Source: Gossypium raimondii
Taxonomy: Eukaryota > Streptophyta > Magnoliopsida > Malvales > Malvaceae
NCBI RefSeq assembly: GCF_025698545.1
Contig: NC_068569.1
Span: 6,510,001-6,574,000 of the forward strand
Reading direction: 5' to 3'
DNA: 64,000 nt
Below the pieces are notes generated by a model. It did not search any database. It saw only the letters and a program-made list of their open reading frames with translations, and had not been told where the DNA came from. The position numbers and the translations under genes were made by a program. Positions 41,001-53,839 of the stretch are shown here, in pieces. Numbering within the stretch: position 1 is the first letter of the stretch; each line of letters starts with the position of its first letter.

Positions 41001-42240
41001 TGTTTAATGAATAGGTATGTGGATTTGTTGTTGGGAGAATTTAAGCACTACAAAACAAGGCTTGCTCATGGAGGAATTCAGAAAGAGGTAAGACGAACCC
41101 CCATCCTGTTAAACATTGCTAAATAACCGAATTAATCAATGTGATATTGTTTGCCTATTGCTTTTCATTGACTCTGGATGAACTGCCATTGGATTAATCG
41201 TTCATGCTTGAAGCAAGTTAGTCTGTGGATCAGTCAATAGAATAGCTTGGGGGGGGGGTTATTTGTAAACCAGATAGGTTTGCCATTGAAGAGAATAAAT
41301 GAAATGAATGTTAAGAAAGAAGAAAACAGTTTAACCAGATTGGACAAGTGATACTTGTGACATGAAGCCCATTATAGAAGGTTAATTAGCTGCAGGTGAG
41401 GTTGTCATTAGTAAAACACAAAGTGAAAATGTGAATTCAGTATCTTGTATAAAGAATTGAAAAGATTGATGCGCATGCATGTTCATGATTACGATGTCCT
41501 TGCTTTTTGATGAAAAGGATAACTGCAGCTACCAGAAAAAAAATGTGAAATGATTTACTCCAAGCTTTGTTTACCAATTACTTAGGTTCAAGACCTCCTA
41601 TTGGACTACGGACTCGAAATTGTTGCAGAAACTCTTATTGAAGGTCTATCACGAGTGAAGCGATGCACTGATGAAGGACGAGCTCTCATGTCATTAGACC
41701 TTCAGGTGTTAATTTGAATTATGAAAGGAAAATACTTTGCATTGTCGGGTCATTTTGCATGTTTATCAAATTTGGTAACCTATTTTCCTTATTCCTTTCA
41801 GGTTTTAATCAATGGCCTACAACACTTTGTCTCCATAAACGTGAAGCCAAAGTTACAGATTGTTGAAACTTTCATCAAGGTGACTCCATAGTTAACATGG
41901 TCAATTAAGAAGCTGATGCAAAAATTGATTCATCCTTCATTTTGATAAGTAAATGGAGTATTAAGTTGAGTCATTCTCTTAACAGGCTTATTATCTACCT
42001 GAAACTGAATATGTACACTGGGCACGAGCTCATCCGGTAAGAAGTCTTCTGGTTGCGGCAAAATATCAATTGCTTTCATAATCTAGTTCTTCTCTTCGTC
42101 TTAGAAACCTGGAAATAAAAACTACTTTTGCGATGCAGGAATATAGCAAGAATCAGATTGTGGGGTTGATAAACCTTGTTGCTTCAATGAAAGGTTGGAA
42201 AAGAAAAACCAGGTTGGAAGTTCTGGAAAAGATCGAATGA
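29093..42240 (+). CDS. VPS50: Syndetin / VPS50 homologue, EARP endosomal tethering subunit
   Basis: Subunit of the endosome-associated recycling protein (EARP) complex, which shares three VPS51-53 subunits with GARP and tethers recycling vesicles. There are 26 coding exons: 29093-29338, 30027-30194, 30799-30873, 31632-31710, 32309-32373, 32552-32641, 32762-32851, 32963-33049, 33300-33383, 34226-34348, 34893-34921, 35019-35151, 35631-35670, 35782-36218, 36706-37244, 37353-37416, 37540-37642, 37753-37916, 38303-38428, 39757-39827, 40804-40866, 41015-41087, 41586-41705, 41802-41879, 41986-42036 and 42139-42240. They total 3300 nt, 1099 residues. The N-terminal VPS54-like helical region includes LRLAQLDRVAEQLS, VICRNGRRHLTSS and AFQVLSEYLQLLDSF. 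The middle has LTYSDLCLQIPESKF and a Ser-rich acidic linker. The C-terminal syndetin domain (DUF2451 type) spans MDKYARLMQKLEIVN to LINLVASMKGWKRK. The start fits plant homologues (MQ-PNLFPFG). Exon 9 ends at a non-consensus donor GTTGGT. Confidence 0.95.
35579..35606 (+). repeat. TTA microsatellite in VPS50 intron 12
   Basis: An uninterrupted TTA/ATT triplet run within the intron preceding the exon at 35631. Confidence 0.8.
38429..39756 (+). other. Largest late VPS50 intron (intron 19), 1.3 kb
   Basis: The segment at about 39030-39600 has a more balanced composition than the other introns and may be inserted DNA. I cannot identify it. Confidence 0.3.
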
Positions 42241-42863
42241 GCAGCAGGTATATAGTCGACCTTGAGATTAAAATGTAAAGTTTCACACTGATTAAAAGAA
42301 AGAAAGAAAATATATATATTTGGTTTTTTTGTAACAAAATTATGTATATCCCATGGTGTTTCTTGGTTTTCATTTCATTACATTGAGTGCAATTAAGGTT
42401 TGTATATCTTCACTGTTTGTAATACTTGTGCTGCCCTTAAATATCAAATTCAATCTTGAAGTCACACATGGTGTTAAAGTAATAACAAGTTCTTTCTGAC
42501 ACTGGCTTGAAGTGCTGCCATCAGATTGAAAATGTCTAACTGCTGCTAACTTTCTTTTATGATGAAATGACAGAATGTGTAAAGATACAACATATATTTG
42601 GTTGAGATAATAAAATATAGTATTATACCGTAAGTGTAGATAATCTTAGTAAACAAAGATGTATGTTTGATAAATTTGCACATGTCACAATTCAAAACTT
42701 TAGAAACACATATTTAGTTTCATTTCACCATAGGATCCATGTATTTTTTTTTTTATGTTTATTGACTCTGCTTACGACTGGCAAGTTGCATCTCAACCAT
42801 TCATTCTAGTTTGTTATCGCCGCCTGCCGAGAAGAAGAATAACTAAACAAAACTGAAGGATGA

Positions 42864-42894
<31 letters not shown>

Positions 42895-44302
42895 GCTTAA
42901 TAGTTAATGCCCTAAACTAAATACTGTTAGCCTGTGTTTGGTATGCAACATATTGGACATTTATAACTTATAGTTTCTCATTTTTTTTATATATATAATC
43001 TTTTAACAGATTCCTCTGGGAAACGTATTCAGAGTCGACAAACATGTTTGATATTGTTCACGGTGGGAGTTTGTATTGATTTTTTATCAGCTCTACAAAA
43101 AAAAAAAAAGTTGGTCACCGGCAAAAGAAAATGTGAGAGATTTCAGCTTACTGCGAGAAGTTGTGACTGGAAACCAGACCTCAGAAATGGAAGACAAAAC
43201 ATATCTGACTGTATCAAACTAATGTAAAATTTTAACTGTTAACTAGTTATTTTGTACGTAGAATGGAGATCTATAGTAAAAGGCTAATACAAGGAAACAA
43301 GAATAAAATTGGGTCTTCCTTTTGGGACCAATTGCCTCAATTTCTGGACTTTAATTGTTTGCATCGCATCCGTCTTATGTATTCTTGTGGTATCCTTCAA
43401 ATCTTTTGCTACCATTTAAAAATAAAAAAGAAGACAACAAAAACATTTAACAAAGATGAGAGAAGGAAAGTGCTTCTGTAATAGTACCCTTTGCCCTACA
43501 TTCCCCTATAAATGTAGTATTTCTTCTTCTTCTTTCCTTTTACTTGTCTAAAATTATTTCTTTCTTCTGTTTTTACATTCACCAGTGGAGAAAAAGAATA
43601 GTTTTTTAGAACTTGAATAATAAAAATTAGATTAAAGAGATGAGGTGGTGAGATATGATTGATTGACAATAAGATATATAGAGAATAATATAATTGAGTT
43701 ATTTATTAGGTTATAAATTATAACGTGACAGGGGACTGTATGTCTTTGTCAAGACTGGAATTATTTTCCAAGTCCAAAACGGTATCCTATGCCCGTAGTA
43801 GTATATGCAGACAAGCGAAAGAGAGATACATTGATATGACAGGTGACACTCTTTCCATCCTAAAAGGCTTATTTTCTCGTCCTATGTTCATATAAAATCA
43901 ATTCAGTAATTTACAAATAAATTAAAATTATAGAATTCGCTCAAAATCTACGGATGTTATTTTGCAAAAAATAATAATTTTCAGCATAAATAAATTAAAT
44001 TAACCCCAAATTCGTATATCTTTGGATACCGATTTGTGTTATCAAAATCAAGTATTAATGTATGGTATGTATCGTGAAATTAGAGTGAGAGGAAAGTAGC
44101 AAAGGAAGTTGATGTTTAATTACTGTCAATTTATAACCATTCCTTCTTTGGGATATGAGCTATGAATATAATGGTGTAAAGTTTCCCTTTCTTCGCAGTA
44201 ACTTTTAGTGAACATTCATTACAATAAGATCACAGCCTTGTCGTGATTAGAAAGAAGCTTCAATGGTTAATTCCAAAGGTAGAAATAACGTGGAAGAAAG
44301 GG
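42241..44302. other. VPS50 3' UTR and spacer
   Basis: The first 200 or so bases are probably the VPS50 3' UTR. There is a CTTTTT-type pyrimidine repeat at about 42866-42893. The rest is AT-rich spacer leading into the promoter of the next gene. Confidence 0.4.
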
Positions 44303-44310
44303 TATATAAA
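44303..44310 (+). promoter_or_regulatory. TATA box of the SIAMESE-like gene
   Basis: TATATAAA at 44303-44310. Transcription would start near 44333-44340, which leaves a 5' UTR of about 170 nt before the ATG at 44509. Confidence 0.7.
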
Positions 44311-44508
44311 GCGTGAAAAATAAAATACAAAGAAATGAAGGTGCCGAATCTGAGTAGACATTACACAACACACACACACACATACACATATATAATATAT
44401 TTATATATGCAATTTCAAAAAGATAAGAAAGAAACAAGGGGCTACAAATTTCAAAAATTCTCTCGGCCCAATCACCTATCTTTAGCTATACGGTCTACCT
44501 TCACCTCC

Positions 44509-44889
44509 ATGTCCAAGGATCACCATGAAACTATTCTTCAAGAAAGTCTGCAAAAACTTGAAGAACAACAACAAAAAGAAAGGCTTGAAAAAGATGTAGA
44601 TAAAGAAGGAGGGTTGGCATGGAGGGAAGGTGTTGAAGAAGAAGAAGAAAAAGAAGAGTGCAAAACGCCAACTTCGAGTGATCACAAAATACCCACCATC
44701 CAAAGCTGCCCGCCGACGCCAAAGAAGACAGTGAGAGTAAGTATGGTCCACAAGAGGAAGTTATCTGAGTTGCACTTCTTTGAAACTACAAGAAGAGAAG
44801 AGGTAGAGTCGTTCTTTCGCTCTAACTCTCACCCACTTACAGTTGATGCCTCTCCCGGTGTCAAGAGGAGGAGGTGTAGGAGTGCTTGA
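44509..44889 (+). CDS. SIM: SIAMESE/SMR-family cyclin-dependent kinase inhibitor
   Basis: SIM/SMR proteins bind CDK-cyclin complexes, block mitosis and promote endoreduplication (trichomes, stress arrest). This intronless gene encodes 126 residues. The family hallmark CKTPTSSDHKIP is at 51-62, followed by CPPTPKK at 67-73. KRKLSELHFF is at 82-91 and the cyclin-binding-type block REEVESFF at 96-103. A basic tail VKRRRCRSA closes the protein. The N-terminus is Glu/Lys-rich. I choose 44509 because the TATA box at 44303 places transcription start almost on the in-frame ATG at 44335, and the 58 residues it would add come mostly from CA/TA simple repeats. A RING gene paralogous to the one at 53840-59781 lies beside SIM in Arabidopsis (memory), which favours SIM over other SMRs. 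Confidence 0.88.
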   Translation: MSKDHHETILQESLQKLEEQQQKERLEKDVDKEGGLAWREGVEEEEEKEECKTPTSSDHKIPTIQSCPPTPKKTVRVSMVHKRKLSELHFFETTRREEVESFFRSNSHPLTVDASPGVKRRRCRSA

Positions 44890-47100
44890 TCATTTTAATT
44901 ACCTTTTTTTTTATTCAAAATTAATTAGCATTAAATCTAGATTATCAGATATATATCACCATGTAAATTAATTAATGCGATGTCGACTTTAGTTTCTTAC
45001 TAAATAATTTACCCTTCATTTTGTTGATCAAAATTTGGATATGAAGATCAAAGATAGGTTCAACTATACAAGGGAGAAGAAAGGTTGTGAATTAGCTGCA
45101 CTATTAATTTGTTGAAATTATAGGACAGAAAAAAAAATATATGTTGATGTGAATGTTTTCAAAGTTCTCGGCCTTTATTCATTGATGCCTACATTTTACT
45201 CCATCATTGAATGGTATTAGTTGTTTTCATGTACATTCATCATTCTATTCCAGTAGGGATGGATACATGAAAATTAAAGACAGATTATTTCAAAATCTAA
45301 AACACAAAATTAGTAAAATTTTCCTTATTTTTAAATACTTGGAGCTTATTGTTCTGTACTTAGAAGATCTTTCCTAATGAGAAAAAATATTTCTTAAATC
45401 ATAAATAATTATTGAATCTAAGTTTGTATTGAGTTTGACAGGGAATTATGTGATGGATTACAGGGTTAAAACTTGTTCTTTTTAACATTTAGCGTGGTTG
45501 ACTGTGATTTATACATTAATGGTATACTCTTTAAAATTTCATACTCTCTTTTAATTTTTAACCAAACAAGTCTAATTAAAGATATAAAAGAGTATAACAT
45601 GTGTGTAGCAAATCCCTTTGATGACTTCTGGACCAGTCTAATTAGATATAGCAATCACTCTTTTTATATCACTTAGCAAATATAGCCATTAGCCATCTAC
45701 TTCCAAACTTTTTCTATATTTTAATAATTTCCTTTTTCACATGTATTGATATCTTAATAATAAGTCTGTAATCTGTATGGTACAAAAGTATTAATGAAAA
45801 TATAAATCAACTTAATTTAAAAATAAAAATATTTTAAATCAATTCTTAAGAAAGCATGCTGAATCAGCCTTGATCTTAAACTAATAGGAAAAACAATGAA
45901 AAGCTGATCATTGATAGGGTTTGAATTTAATCAGTACATCAACCCTTCCGATTTCCATACATAGATGAAGAAAAATGAGGTAGAAGGAAGTTCTAGAAAT
46001 AAAAATGGGGGTCATATATGTAATTTACTATTTAAATACTTTTCCATTTTTGAATGAATATTAAATTTGTCTAAATTACCCTTGTGTACTAAAAACAGTT
46101 AAATATTCATTATTTAATTATTTTTATTTTAAACTTTTAGATCATTTCTAATTATTTATGTTCAGAGTTGAAAGTGCCAATTGAGCTATGGACATTATGG
46201 GTTGGGGAGAGGCTATGCGTAATTTTAGGCATTGTGTCAGAAAGAGCAAATATAATCAAAACTTAAAAACAAAGATAGGGGTTAAAGTCAAATTTACTAA
46301 ATAAAATTTAATTTAAAATTATCATCGAAATAAATGATAATCATGCAATATATATTTTAATTTTCCTAAAATTTATTCAAGATAACATGTCCAAATAACC
46401 TATGTCTATTCAAGCTTTAATCTTTAAAGTTGTAAATACGTATATTGTATATAATTTAAAATTTCAAGATAAGAAATAAAATATATACAAAAGTGAAAAA
46501 CACTATTATGACCCCATTTATTCCTAACACTATATATACTATAGATAATCTCAAATTTTTAATTAGAAAGAATAAATATAACAATGTAAAACATTACAAA
46601 TGTGTAGGTATATAATAGATAATTTGGACCAAAGAGATTTATTAATCATCAATGTTAAATTTGTCTATTCAAACTTAATGTAAAATTAATATTATAAATG
46701 CACAATTTGACCCTATTCATTTCCCTTTCACTCTTATATGACTTTCTTATGAGCTGGTTTTATATTATATATAGATGTGGCATTCGTTTTAATATAATGA
46801 TGACCGGAATTTTTAATCCTTTAAATATAAATACTTTAATTTACATCTTTTAGTTATTTGAATAAATAAAAAATTAATTCTTTTCATTTCCTACTAAAAT
46901 GTATTATTTAATCTAAGTTTTATTTAAATAATTTTAAAATTTTGACCCAATTTATAATTTTATCTCACCTCCTACATAAAACTTATAACTTGGAAATGAT
47001 GGTATAATTTGTGTCTTAATTTTTTAAACTTTTAAGAAATACCTAAGTATAATAAATTTAGTATTATGGGGTAATTTTTCGTATTTAGGCTACTATATGA
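44890..47100. other. AT-rich spacer
   Basis: No gene is recognised. Overlapping small frames occur on both strands at 45466-45676 without protein character. Confidence 0.5.
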
Positions 47101-50100
47101 TAGGGAATAGCTGTAGGGTAGCACAAAACCTAATAAGGACAAGCAGTTTTACCATCTTATATGCCCACTTTCTGTCAATATTATGGGTGTGATTTGCCCA
47201 CATTATCAATTTGTTTGTGTAAATTTTGTTGCCGAAAGTTAAAATAACTTTTAGTCTTTAGGACAAATTAATGTCAAGACATTATTTTAAATCCTAGACA
47301 GTACGCAGTGGAGATGCGATTTTGTTTAGGCAAATTGAGAGCAGGAGCATGTGGTGTGGCCTTCCTTTACGTGTCTCGTAATAATCCTCCCTTTTCAAAT
47401 TTGTTCACAAAGATTAGAGGACACTAATAATTATACAAATAGAATCTCGTCGAATATCATCTTTAAAATGAACCCTACGAAACATATGACTAAACCCAGA
47501 ATTTCTTTCTATTCAATTTTTTCCTTCAAAGTGAACTTTATCCAAAATTGCGAGGAAATGGTGTCGAAGAGCACAAAGAATAGACAAAAAAGGACAAGAA
47601 TGCTAGAAAATAGCATTTAACCTCGGGCAACTTTGGGTTCGATTTTCTGGGGTCAGTGCTATAGAATGGCAAGAGATCTAGCACACTCAAGCTTCATTGG
47701 AAGAGAGAACCAAGCCAACCATGTGAATCCATTTTAATACTCCCAATTTTGGCTCTAAAAGATCCCATTTTTTCCCTTTCTATTTGTTGGAACATAGATT
47801 CTCAACGCCTAGGATTCTGAATATTTTAGACATCTTTCTATTTGTATTGATAGGAGGGGAGTTTGGGTTAGGACTGTTTCATGTTTTGCAATCTTTCAAA
47901 ATGCCAAGTAATGTATCTTCCCTGTGTTTTTCTTTTTTGTTTCTTGTCAGTATTTTTTTTTTTATTTCCCTGGTGTCACTCTAAGTTTAAATTTTAGTAA
48001 TTGACATGGAACCGTGCATGTTGTATGTCGGATATATTGCATTAGTTATTCCTTTTACGATGTTTTGACTTTGGCACATGCATGCCTACACATTCTTCTA
48101 ATAATCTTCATATATCAAGTCATTCATTCATTGCCACGTAAAATACTGAACTGTCTTTAACACTTTTTTTTTTTAATATTTGTTGATTTGGTATTGGAAT
48201 GCCGTTCTGACATTCTTTTCACTCTATTTATTTTTCTATGTTAATCAAAATTCAACTCTCTTCCGCATGAGTGATTAAAATTTTATATTGATAACTTGAT
48301 GTCTAGAGTTGAAGCTTTAACAATGAAATCCCCAATTTGTAATGTATCAAAAAAGAGAGAAACTTCAACTCTAAAATTTGTTTACATCTTTTAATTGAAT
48401 CCATGATTATTACATTGAAAAGTTTTATTTTCATTTCTTAGCACCATTACAGAATCGCACTTTTTGTAATTGAAGCTACCTAAATTAAAAGGGGAGGTGG
48501 CCTTCAAAGATTTATAAAAGAGAAGATGATAGATTGAGCCAAGTTTAGCAGAGCTTCATCTTCGGCAGCTGAAATAATAATTTAGGATAACATCACTTGC
48601 TGGGCACATAAAAGTTGAGATGAAGGGTGCAATCGATACCCTGTAGTCCCTTTTGTGATTAAATGAATTTCCACTAAGCAAAACAGATAAAGAAAACTGG
48701 ACGGTGTGAAATGTGACTCTGCAGCCATGTGTAAAGAGCAGTGGGCTTTTAAATCTCTTTATTGAGTTTTGAATTGGATTTTCAATTCCCGAGGAATAGT
48801 GTGGTAAGACAATGCAGTTGCAGACTGAAACTTCTGTAGAAAGGTTAAGCAAAGACAAAAAGAATCCAAGAGAGTGTAGAGTTCAGTTGAAGTTCCAATT
48901 GGCTAAAGAAGCAAGCAATAAGGCTTCCCTCCAATGTTTTGGAAGAAGAACCAATCAACTATGCTAACAACTAAAGAGAAAAAAGAAGAAGCAAGCAGGA
49001 AAGCTATCACATTAACTATTTTACCTAAATCGGAAGAATTTACTTTGTTGTTAATGTAATTAACATACAAATTGGTAATACCAGTTGTAGGATGGAAATG
49101 GAATTGCAGTCTAGATGTTTAGGTTCCACTACTTGTCCGTTTGTGAGTTAGTGGATTTCCAGGAAGCCTCAGATTGTTGTTTTGCCGGTGGATATTTTCA
49201 ACTCTTGTCTCCGTTCATGGTAGCAGTTAAGATGTATTTACGTTAATTGTGAAGACCACTTTTACTAGCCAATGAAGTTACTCGTATGTGAGGTTGTGTT
49301 AAATTTGGAGTTTGGGAAAGCCTAGATGATGGATGCGGATTCTACCAAAAATAACATTATTACGCCTAAATGATAAATAAATAGTAGTATAATGAATAAG
49401 GTACATCCTACAAAAATTTAGATATATTTAAAATTGTCGTTTTGCTTTAATTAAGTTGCACGTTTAGATATTCATGATGCATGACAATCTATGTAAAAGA
49501 AATATTTAAATATAATAAAAATAAAAACACAATGAAAATAGGTAATTTTTTAATAACTTTCTGAACTAAAAGGACCCAACTCGAATCCACAACCTCAATC
49601 ACACAGGTAGTTTAGATCCGATTGCATTTTCTCTTGACGAAATCTAGCTAACTACTTAATTAGACACGTCAATGCATTTTTTGATAGATTGAACACAACA
49701 GACGATCAACTCGATACTTCCAATTGTGTGCTTTTCAACACTGAATCAACGAACTCTTTTTGGCATGAATTTCTTAAATCAAAGAAACAACTAATACAAG
49801 AATGAAGATTTTTAAGTGCATGTTCATATCTCACGATTCTCTACCAGATTATTTATCAACCTAAAATTAGACAAAAAAAAATTTAATTACTCGTCAAAAT
49901 AAATATATTTAATGGAGGTCTCAACAATGATTATTTAAAATAAAAAGAAAAGAAAAGAGCAAAGCGCAGTATTGCGCAGGCAAAAAGGAAAAAAAAAAAA
50001 AGAACAGAAATGAACAGCAAAGCAAAAATTGAATTGAGAAAAGGAAGTGCAGGGAGCGTACGCCTCCCCTCCTATGTATATGTATAAAATAAGTATTTTA

Positions 50101-51822
50101 AGTCTAACCTTAATATAGTATTAAAGAGTTATTTAAAAACATTAAAAAAATATTTTTACAAATAAATCTCAAAATTAAAGTTAACAAAATAGTTGTTTGT
50201 TTGTCCCAAAACTTTTATGGCAACCTAAGTTGTTACTCATTGTTTCTCCATAATGGAATTGAATTATGTATGGCATGGGGTTGGGGCTTTTTCGCTGCAG
50301 TTTTTATTCTAGTTTTCTATGCTGCCTGCCTGTGGGTGATGGCTGTTTTTGGGGTCTTCAAGTTGTTTGGCTACTGCCTCAATTACTTTTGGTTATTATT
50401 ATTTTTCAGTTCTTGCTGAGAATAAAAATTGTGAGGACCACATAAAGCTACAACAAAATTTGTAAGATACTTCAATTTGTTGAATCCTTTAACTCTACAA
50501 CCATCACTCCACGATTTACAGTTTTCGACCCAAATCATTTAATATTAGCTTAATCCATAAATTGATTAAAACTGATCTATCTTTGTTAGTCGAGTTAACT
50601 AAGCTTGGTTGGTATGGGTGTATTAGGTTAGAATAAAGTAATGAGTTTACTACAATGTCTCTTAATTTTTAAGTTGAATTCTCATCTATTTAATTATTGT
50701 AATAATAAATACCAATTGAATATTAGTCCAGCTGGTATCGATATTGTTGTCAGTGTAAAAAGACATAAATTTAAATACGCTAAAACGCATGATTCTCTTA
50801 TTTAATGGTTGAGGAATGACTATATGAATAATTAAAGTAATCACCCTTAGTTTAATCAAATATAACTTATAATCAACTTTTATTTAATTTTAATCCTTTT
50901 AAAAAAATCACTATTTTTTAATAAATTAATCATTATAAACATTAAATTAAATTTTAATTTAATTCTAATTAATTAACAATATAAACTTAGGGACTCCTAC
51001 ACATTTGCACCTATAGGAGTCGAATTCCTCTTACGTTTTAACTCCCGAAAAAATCTGTTTTCAAAGATATTTGAAAATATACATGATGTATTTTATGCCT
51101 AAATTCAACACTCATAATGAAATCGAAATATAGTTCTTACGAATCTCAAGAAATTTAATTTAATCTTTTGAAACATGATCTTGATTGATTAACCATCGCT
51201 TTCCTTTAATATGACGCAACACTTCTAAATAATTTTATTTTAACAGAACATGTTGGCATCTAAACTTCCAAGCTTGTTTTATAAATTTATTTCAACATCA
51301 TATATTTATTAATATATAAATTAAAATAAATCATTAATTATTATATTTTAAAATAATTATTTTAAATTTTTGAACTATTATTATGATTTATAAATTTATT
51401 TCAATATCATATATCTATTTATCAATATATAAATCTGTAATAAAAACAAAAATTTTCATTATTTATTATAATTTTATAAAATTAAAAATATTAAAAGAAT
51501 TAAATTTGTTAAAAATAAATTTTGCAATAAAATAATTTAATAAATTGTGCTTTTAAATAGTTTTAGATTTCATCAATTAAACACCAAAATTTTATATTTT
51601 GAAAATAATTTTATGCTAAATAATTTTATATATTGATAATCTTATTATTCCTTTAAAGGCAGTGTAAAATTTTAAATAAAAATTTCAATTATGACAGGAC
51701 ATTTAATTTTATTAGTTTTATTACTATTATTGTTACATCAACTTCAGAATGGATGATACCGACCGTCCACCTTATCCCCGTTATCTATAATTCTATACAT
51801 TTTATAATAATTTATCTTTAAT
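47101..51822. other. Spacer with one more balanced segment at about 48480-49340
   Basis: The segment at 48480-49340 is less AT-rich and lacks any long frame. It could be an untranslated or non-coding transcript, or old inserted DNA; I see no identifying motif. The remainder is AT-rich. Confidence 0.35.
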
Positions 51823-51903
51823 TTGGATATATGCTTCCTCTACATTCAAACAATAAATACAAAAGCAAAGCAAACTACCCTTTTTCTGTTTCCTCAACTT
51901 CAA

Positions 51904-52659
51904 ATGAAACCCTACAACCGGAAACTCTTCCTCTACTATGACTCTCCTTACTCCTCCTCCACCACCTCATTACCACCCCTCCACTTCTCCAACACCACTA
52001 ACGCCACCTCATCTCCGCCGTCTTCATCTAAAAAGTCACCTCACTACAACCCTCCTTTTGACTCCGCCATGGCTCTCACTTGCGTCGTTCTCCTCACTGT
52101 TCTCTTCTTCATGGGCTTTTTCTCTATCTTTATTCGTCGTTTCTCGGAAGACCCATCGGCACATCTATCTCGTAGAAGACGTTACCGTGGTGGCCCCCTT
52201 GACCCATTTCCTTTCCCCTCTGATCTTCATCTTGTCTCGGCTTCACGCAAAGGACTTGACCCGACGACCATTCGGTCGTTGCCCGTATATTCTTACCGTG
52301 GGAATGCCAAGTATCAGATAGATTGCCCCATTTGTCTCAGCGAGTTTGAAGAGAGTCAATGTCTTAAAACGATACCGCATTGCGAACATGTTTTCCACGT
52401 CGAATGCATTGACACGTGGCTAGCTTCCCATGTCTCCTGTCCCGTTTGTAGAGGGACCCGGTTGTTGGAGATCATGAACGTCGGCGGCGACGGCGGTAGC
52501 AGTGAATTGGGTGATCTGCAGGAGACAGTTGATCAGTCACCTGCGGTTGAGATCAGTGAAACGTGTGTGGTGATGGAACCAGTATCAAGGATTAGGAGAG
52601 CAAGTAGCTGTTCAAGTTTGGAGCAACACGCCACGTTGCCACGAACATTGAGTTTTTGA
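51904..52659 (+). CDS. ATL: ATL-family RING-H2 E3 ubiquitin ligase
   Basis: Membrane-anchored E3 ligase that transfers ubiquitin from E2 to substrates. Intronless, 251 residues. Layout: a Ser/Pro/Thr-rich N-terminus; one hydrophobic segment at about 55-77 (LTCVVLLTVLFFMGFFSIFI); an Arg-rich stretch; the ATL GLD signature in KGLDPTTIRSLPVY at 116-129; and a RING-H2 at 141-182 with C-x2-C-x15-C-x1-H-x2-H-x2-C-x10-C-x2-C and the conserved TW before the seventh ligand. The tail ends in a Ser-rich RRASSCSSLEQHATLPRTLSF-like region. I choose 51904 over the in-frame 51823 because the added 27 residues are not family-like and a TATAATAA at about 51803 would put transcription start beyond 51823. Position between VPS50 and the RING gene suggests ATL57 (At2g27940), by synteny from memory. 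Confidence 0.92.
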   Translation: MKPYNRKLFLYYDSPYSSSTTSLPPLHFSNTTNATSSPPSSSKKSPHYNPPFDSAMALTCVVLLTVLFFMGFFSIFIRRFSEDPSAHLSRRRRYRGGPLDPFPFPSDLHLVSASRKGLDPTTIRSLPVYSYRGNAKYQIDCPICLSEFEESQCLKTIPHCEHVFHVECIDTWLASHVSCPVCRGTRLLEIMNVGGDGGSSELGDLQETVDQSPAVEISETCVVMEPVSRIRRASSCSSLEQHATLPRTLSF

Positions 52660-53839
52660 TACCTACAAGTTCCAATGTGACTGACACGCAGTAGATGTTA
52701 ATAAACATAAATTTTTTAAAATTATTCCCTTGCACAAGTTTCAAGGAAAATCATGGGACAAAAATTAATCAACGAAAATCGAGGGGCTTCAAGATTGTTA
52801 TATTTATTGTTGTTGTTAATAGTTTGTTATTAAGTGGGTCGGGCGATTTTGGATCAAGTTTAGAGAATCTTGTTTAGACTAAAAAGAAAGCGAACTTATT
52901 TTTCTTGCTTAACTTTTGTTACTTTTCAAACTTACTATATCAAAATGAAATAACGAGCTTCTTGAAACTTCAAGATTGAAACAGAACGAACCTACCAATT
53001 GATATAAATGATATTCATACGCAGTATAATTTTACGTTGAAAGCTGAAACCAATGACTCTTAAAAGGGGTTGATGCAACAAGTCGAAATCTAACCCCTCA
53101 AAAATCAGAGCAAACTTAGATTGTTACTTTTGGACTTAGTCCAATAAGTAACCCATCCTGTTCCATCAATATAAATCCCAATCATATGAATCGAAACGTG
53201 AAAATTACAACATAATGGAAAAATTAGCGATTAACAAGTCATACTGTTAACTAGCATAATAAAATGAGAATCTTACAACTTTTTCCCCCCGTGCAGCGGA
53301 AGCTTTCAAGAGTCGTTTCCGGATGAAAATGTCATAAAAAGAACTCACAAGCACTTGCAAAAATGAATTAATCCTACTTTGAAAAGTCATGTTACTTAAT
53401 TCGAGTTAACTAACAAAGCCAAACTATAGGAAGTAAGATTTCTTAATCACCCACATAAAAATCCATCTCTACTGAAGCACCTTTCATTAAGGAAAAAAGA
53501 AAACGGTGAATATGATCTTATATCCTCCAAAGTAAAATACAATCCATCAATCCTTGCATCAATTATAATTAATGATTTTTACACTCGAAAGTTTATAAGG
53601 ATTAGTAATATATAATGACACTTTCCGTTTCAACCATACACTCAATTTATGTACTCAAATCACGACAGGGGAAGGGACCCAAGAAAGGGTTAAATTAAAG
53701 AAATGAGAGATAAGGAAAATGGGATACTTGGAGCGGTCCAGGATTCTTTTTAAGAAAAAGAACTGATGAAAATTTTATATAAAATCGTATTCTGGGTTTC
53801 TGTTTTCCTTTTGTTCTTTTTATATAAATACTCTTCATA
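52660..53839. other. Convergent spacer between ATL and RING genes
   Basis: Contains both 3' UTRs, since the two genes point toward each other. Nothing else is recognised. Confidence 0.45.

Noticed and set aside
45466-45676. Two overlapping frames on opposite strands
   Set aside because: They arise from AT-rich sequence and neither translation resembles a protein family.
48556-48858. 100-codon minus-strand frame
   Set aside because: No family resemblance and no start or promoter context; one chance frame is expected in this length.
51938-52321. Second plus-strand frame inside the ATL gene
   Set aside because: Pro/Thr/Ser-rich shadow of the RING-H2 gene in another frame.
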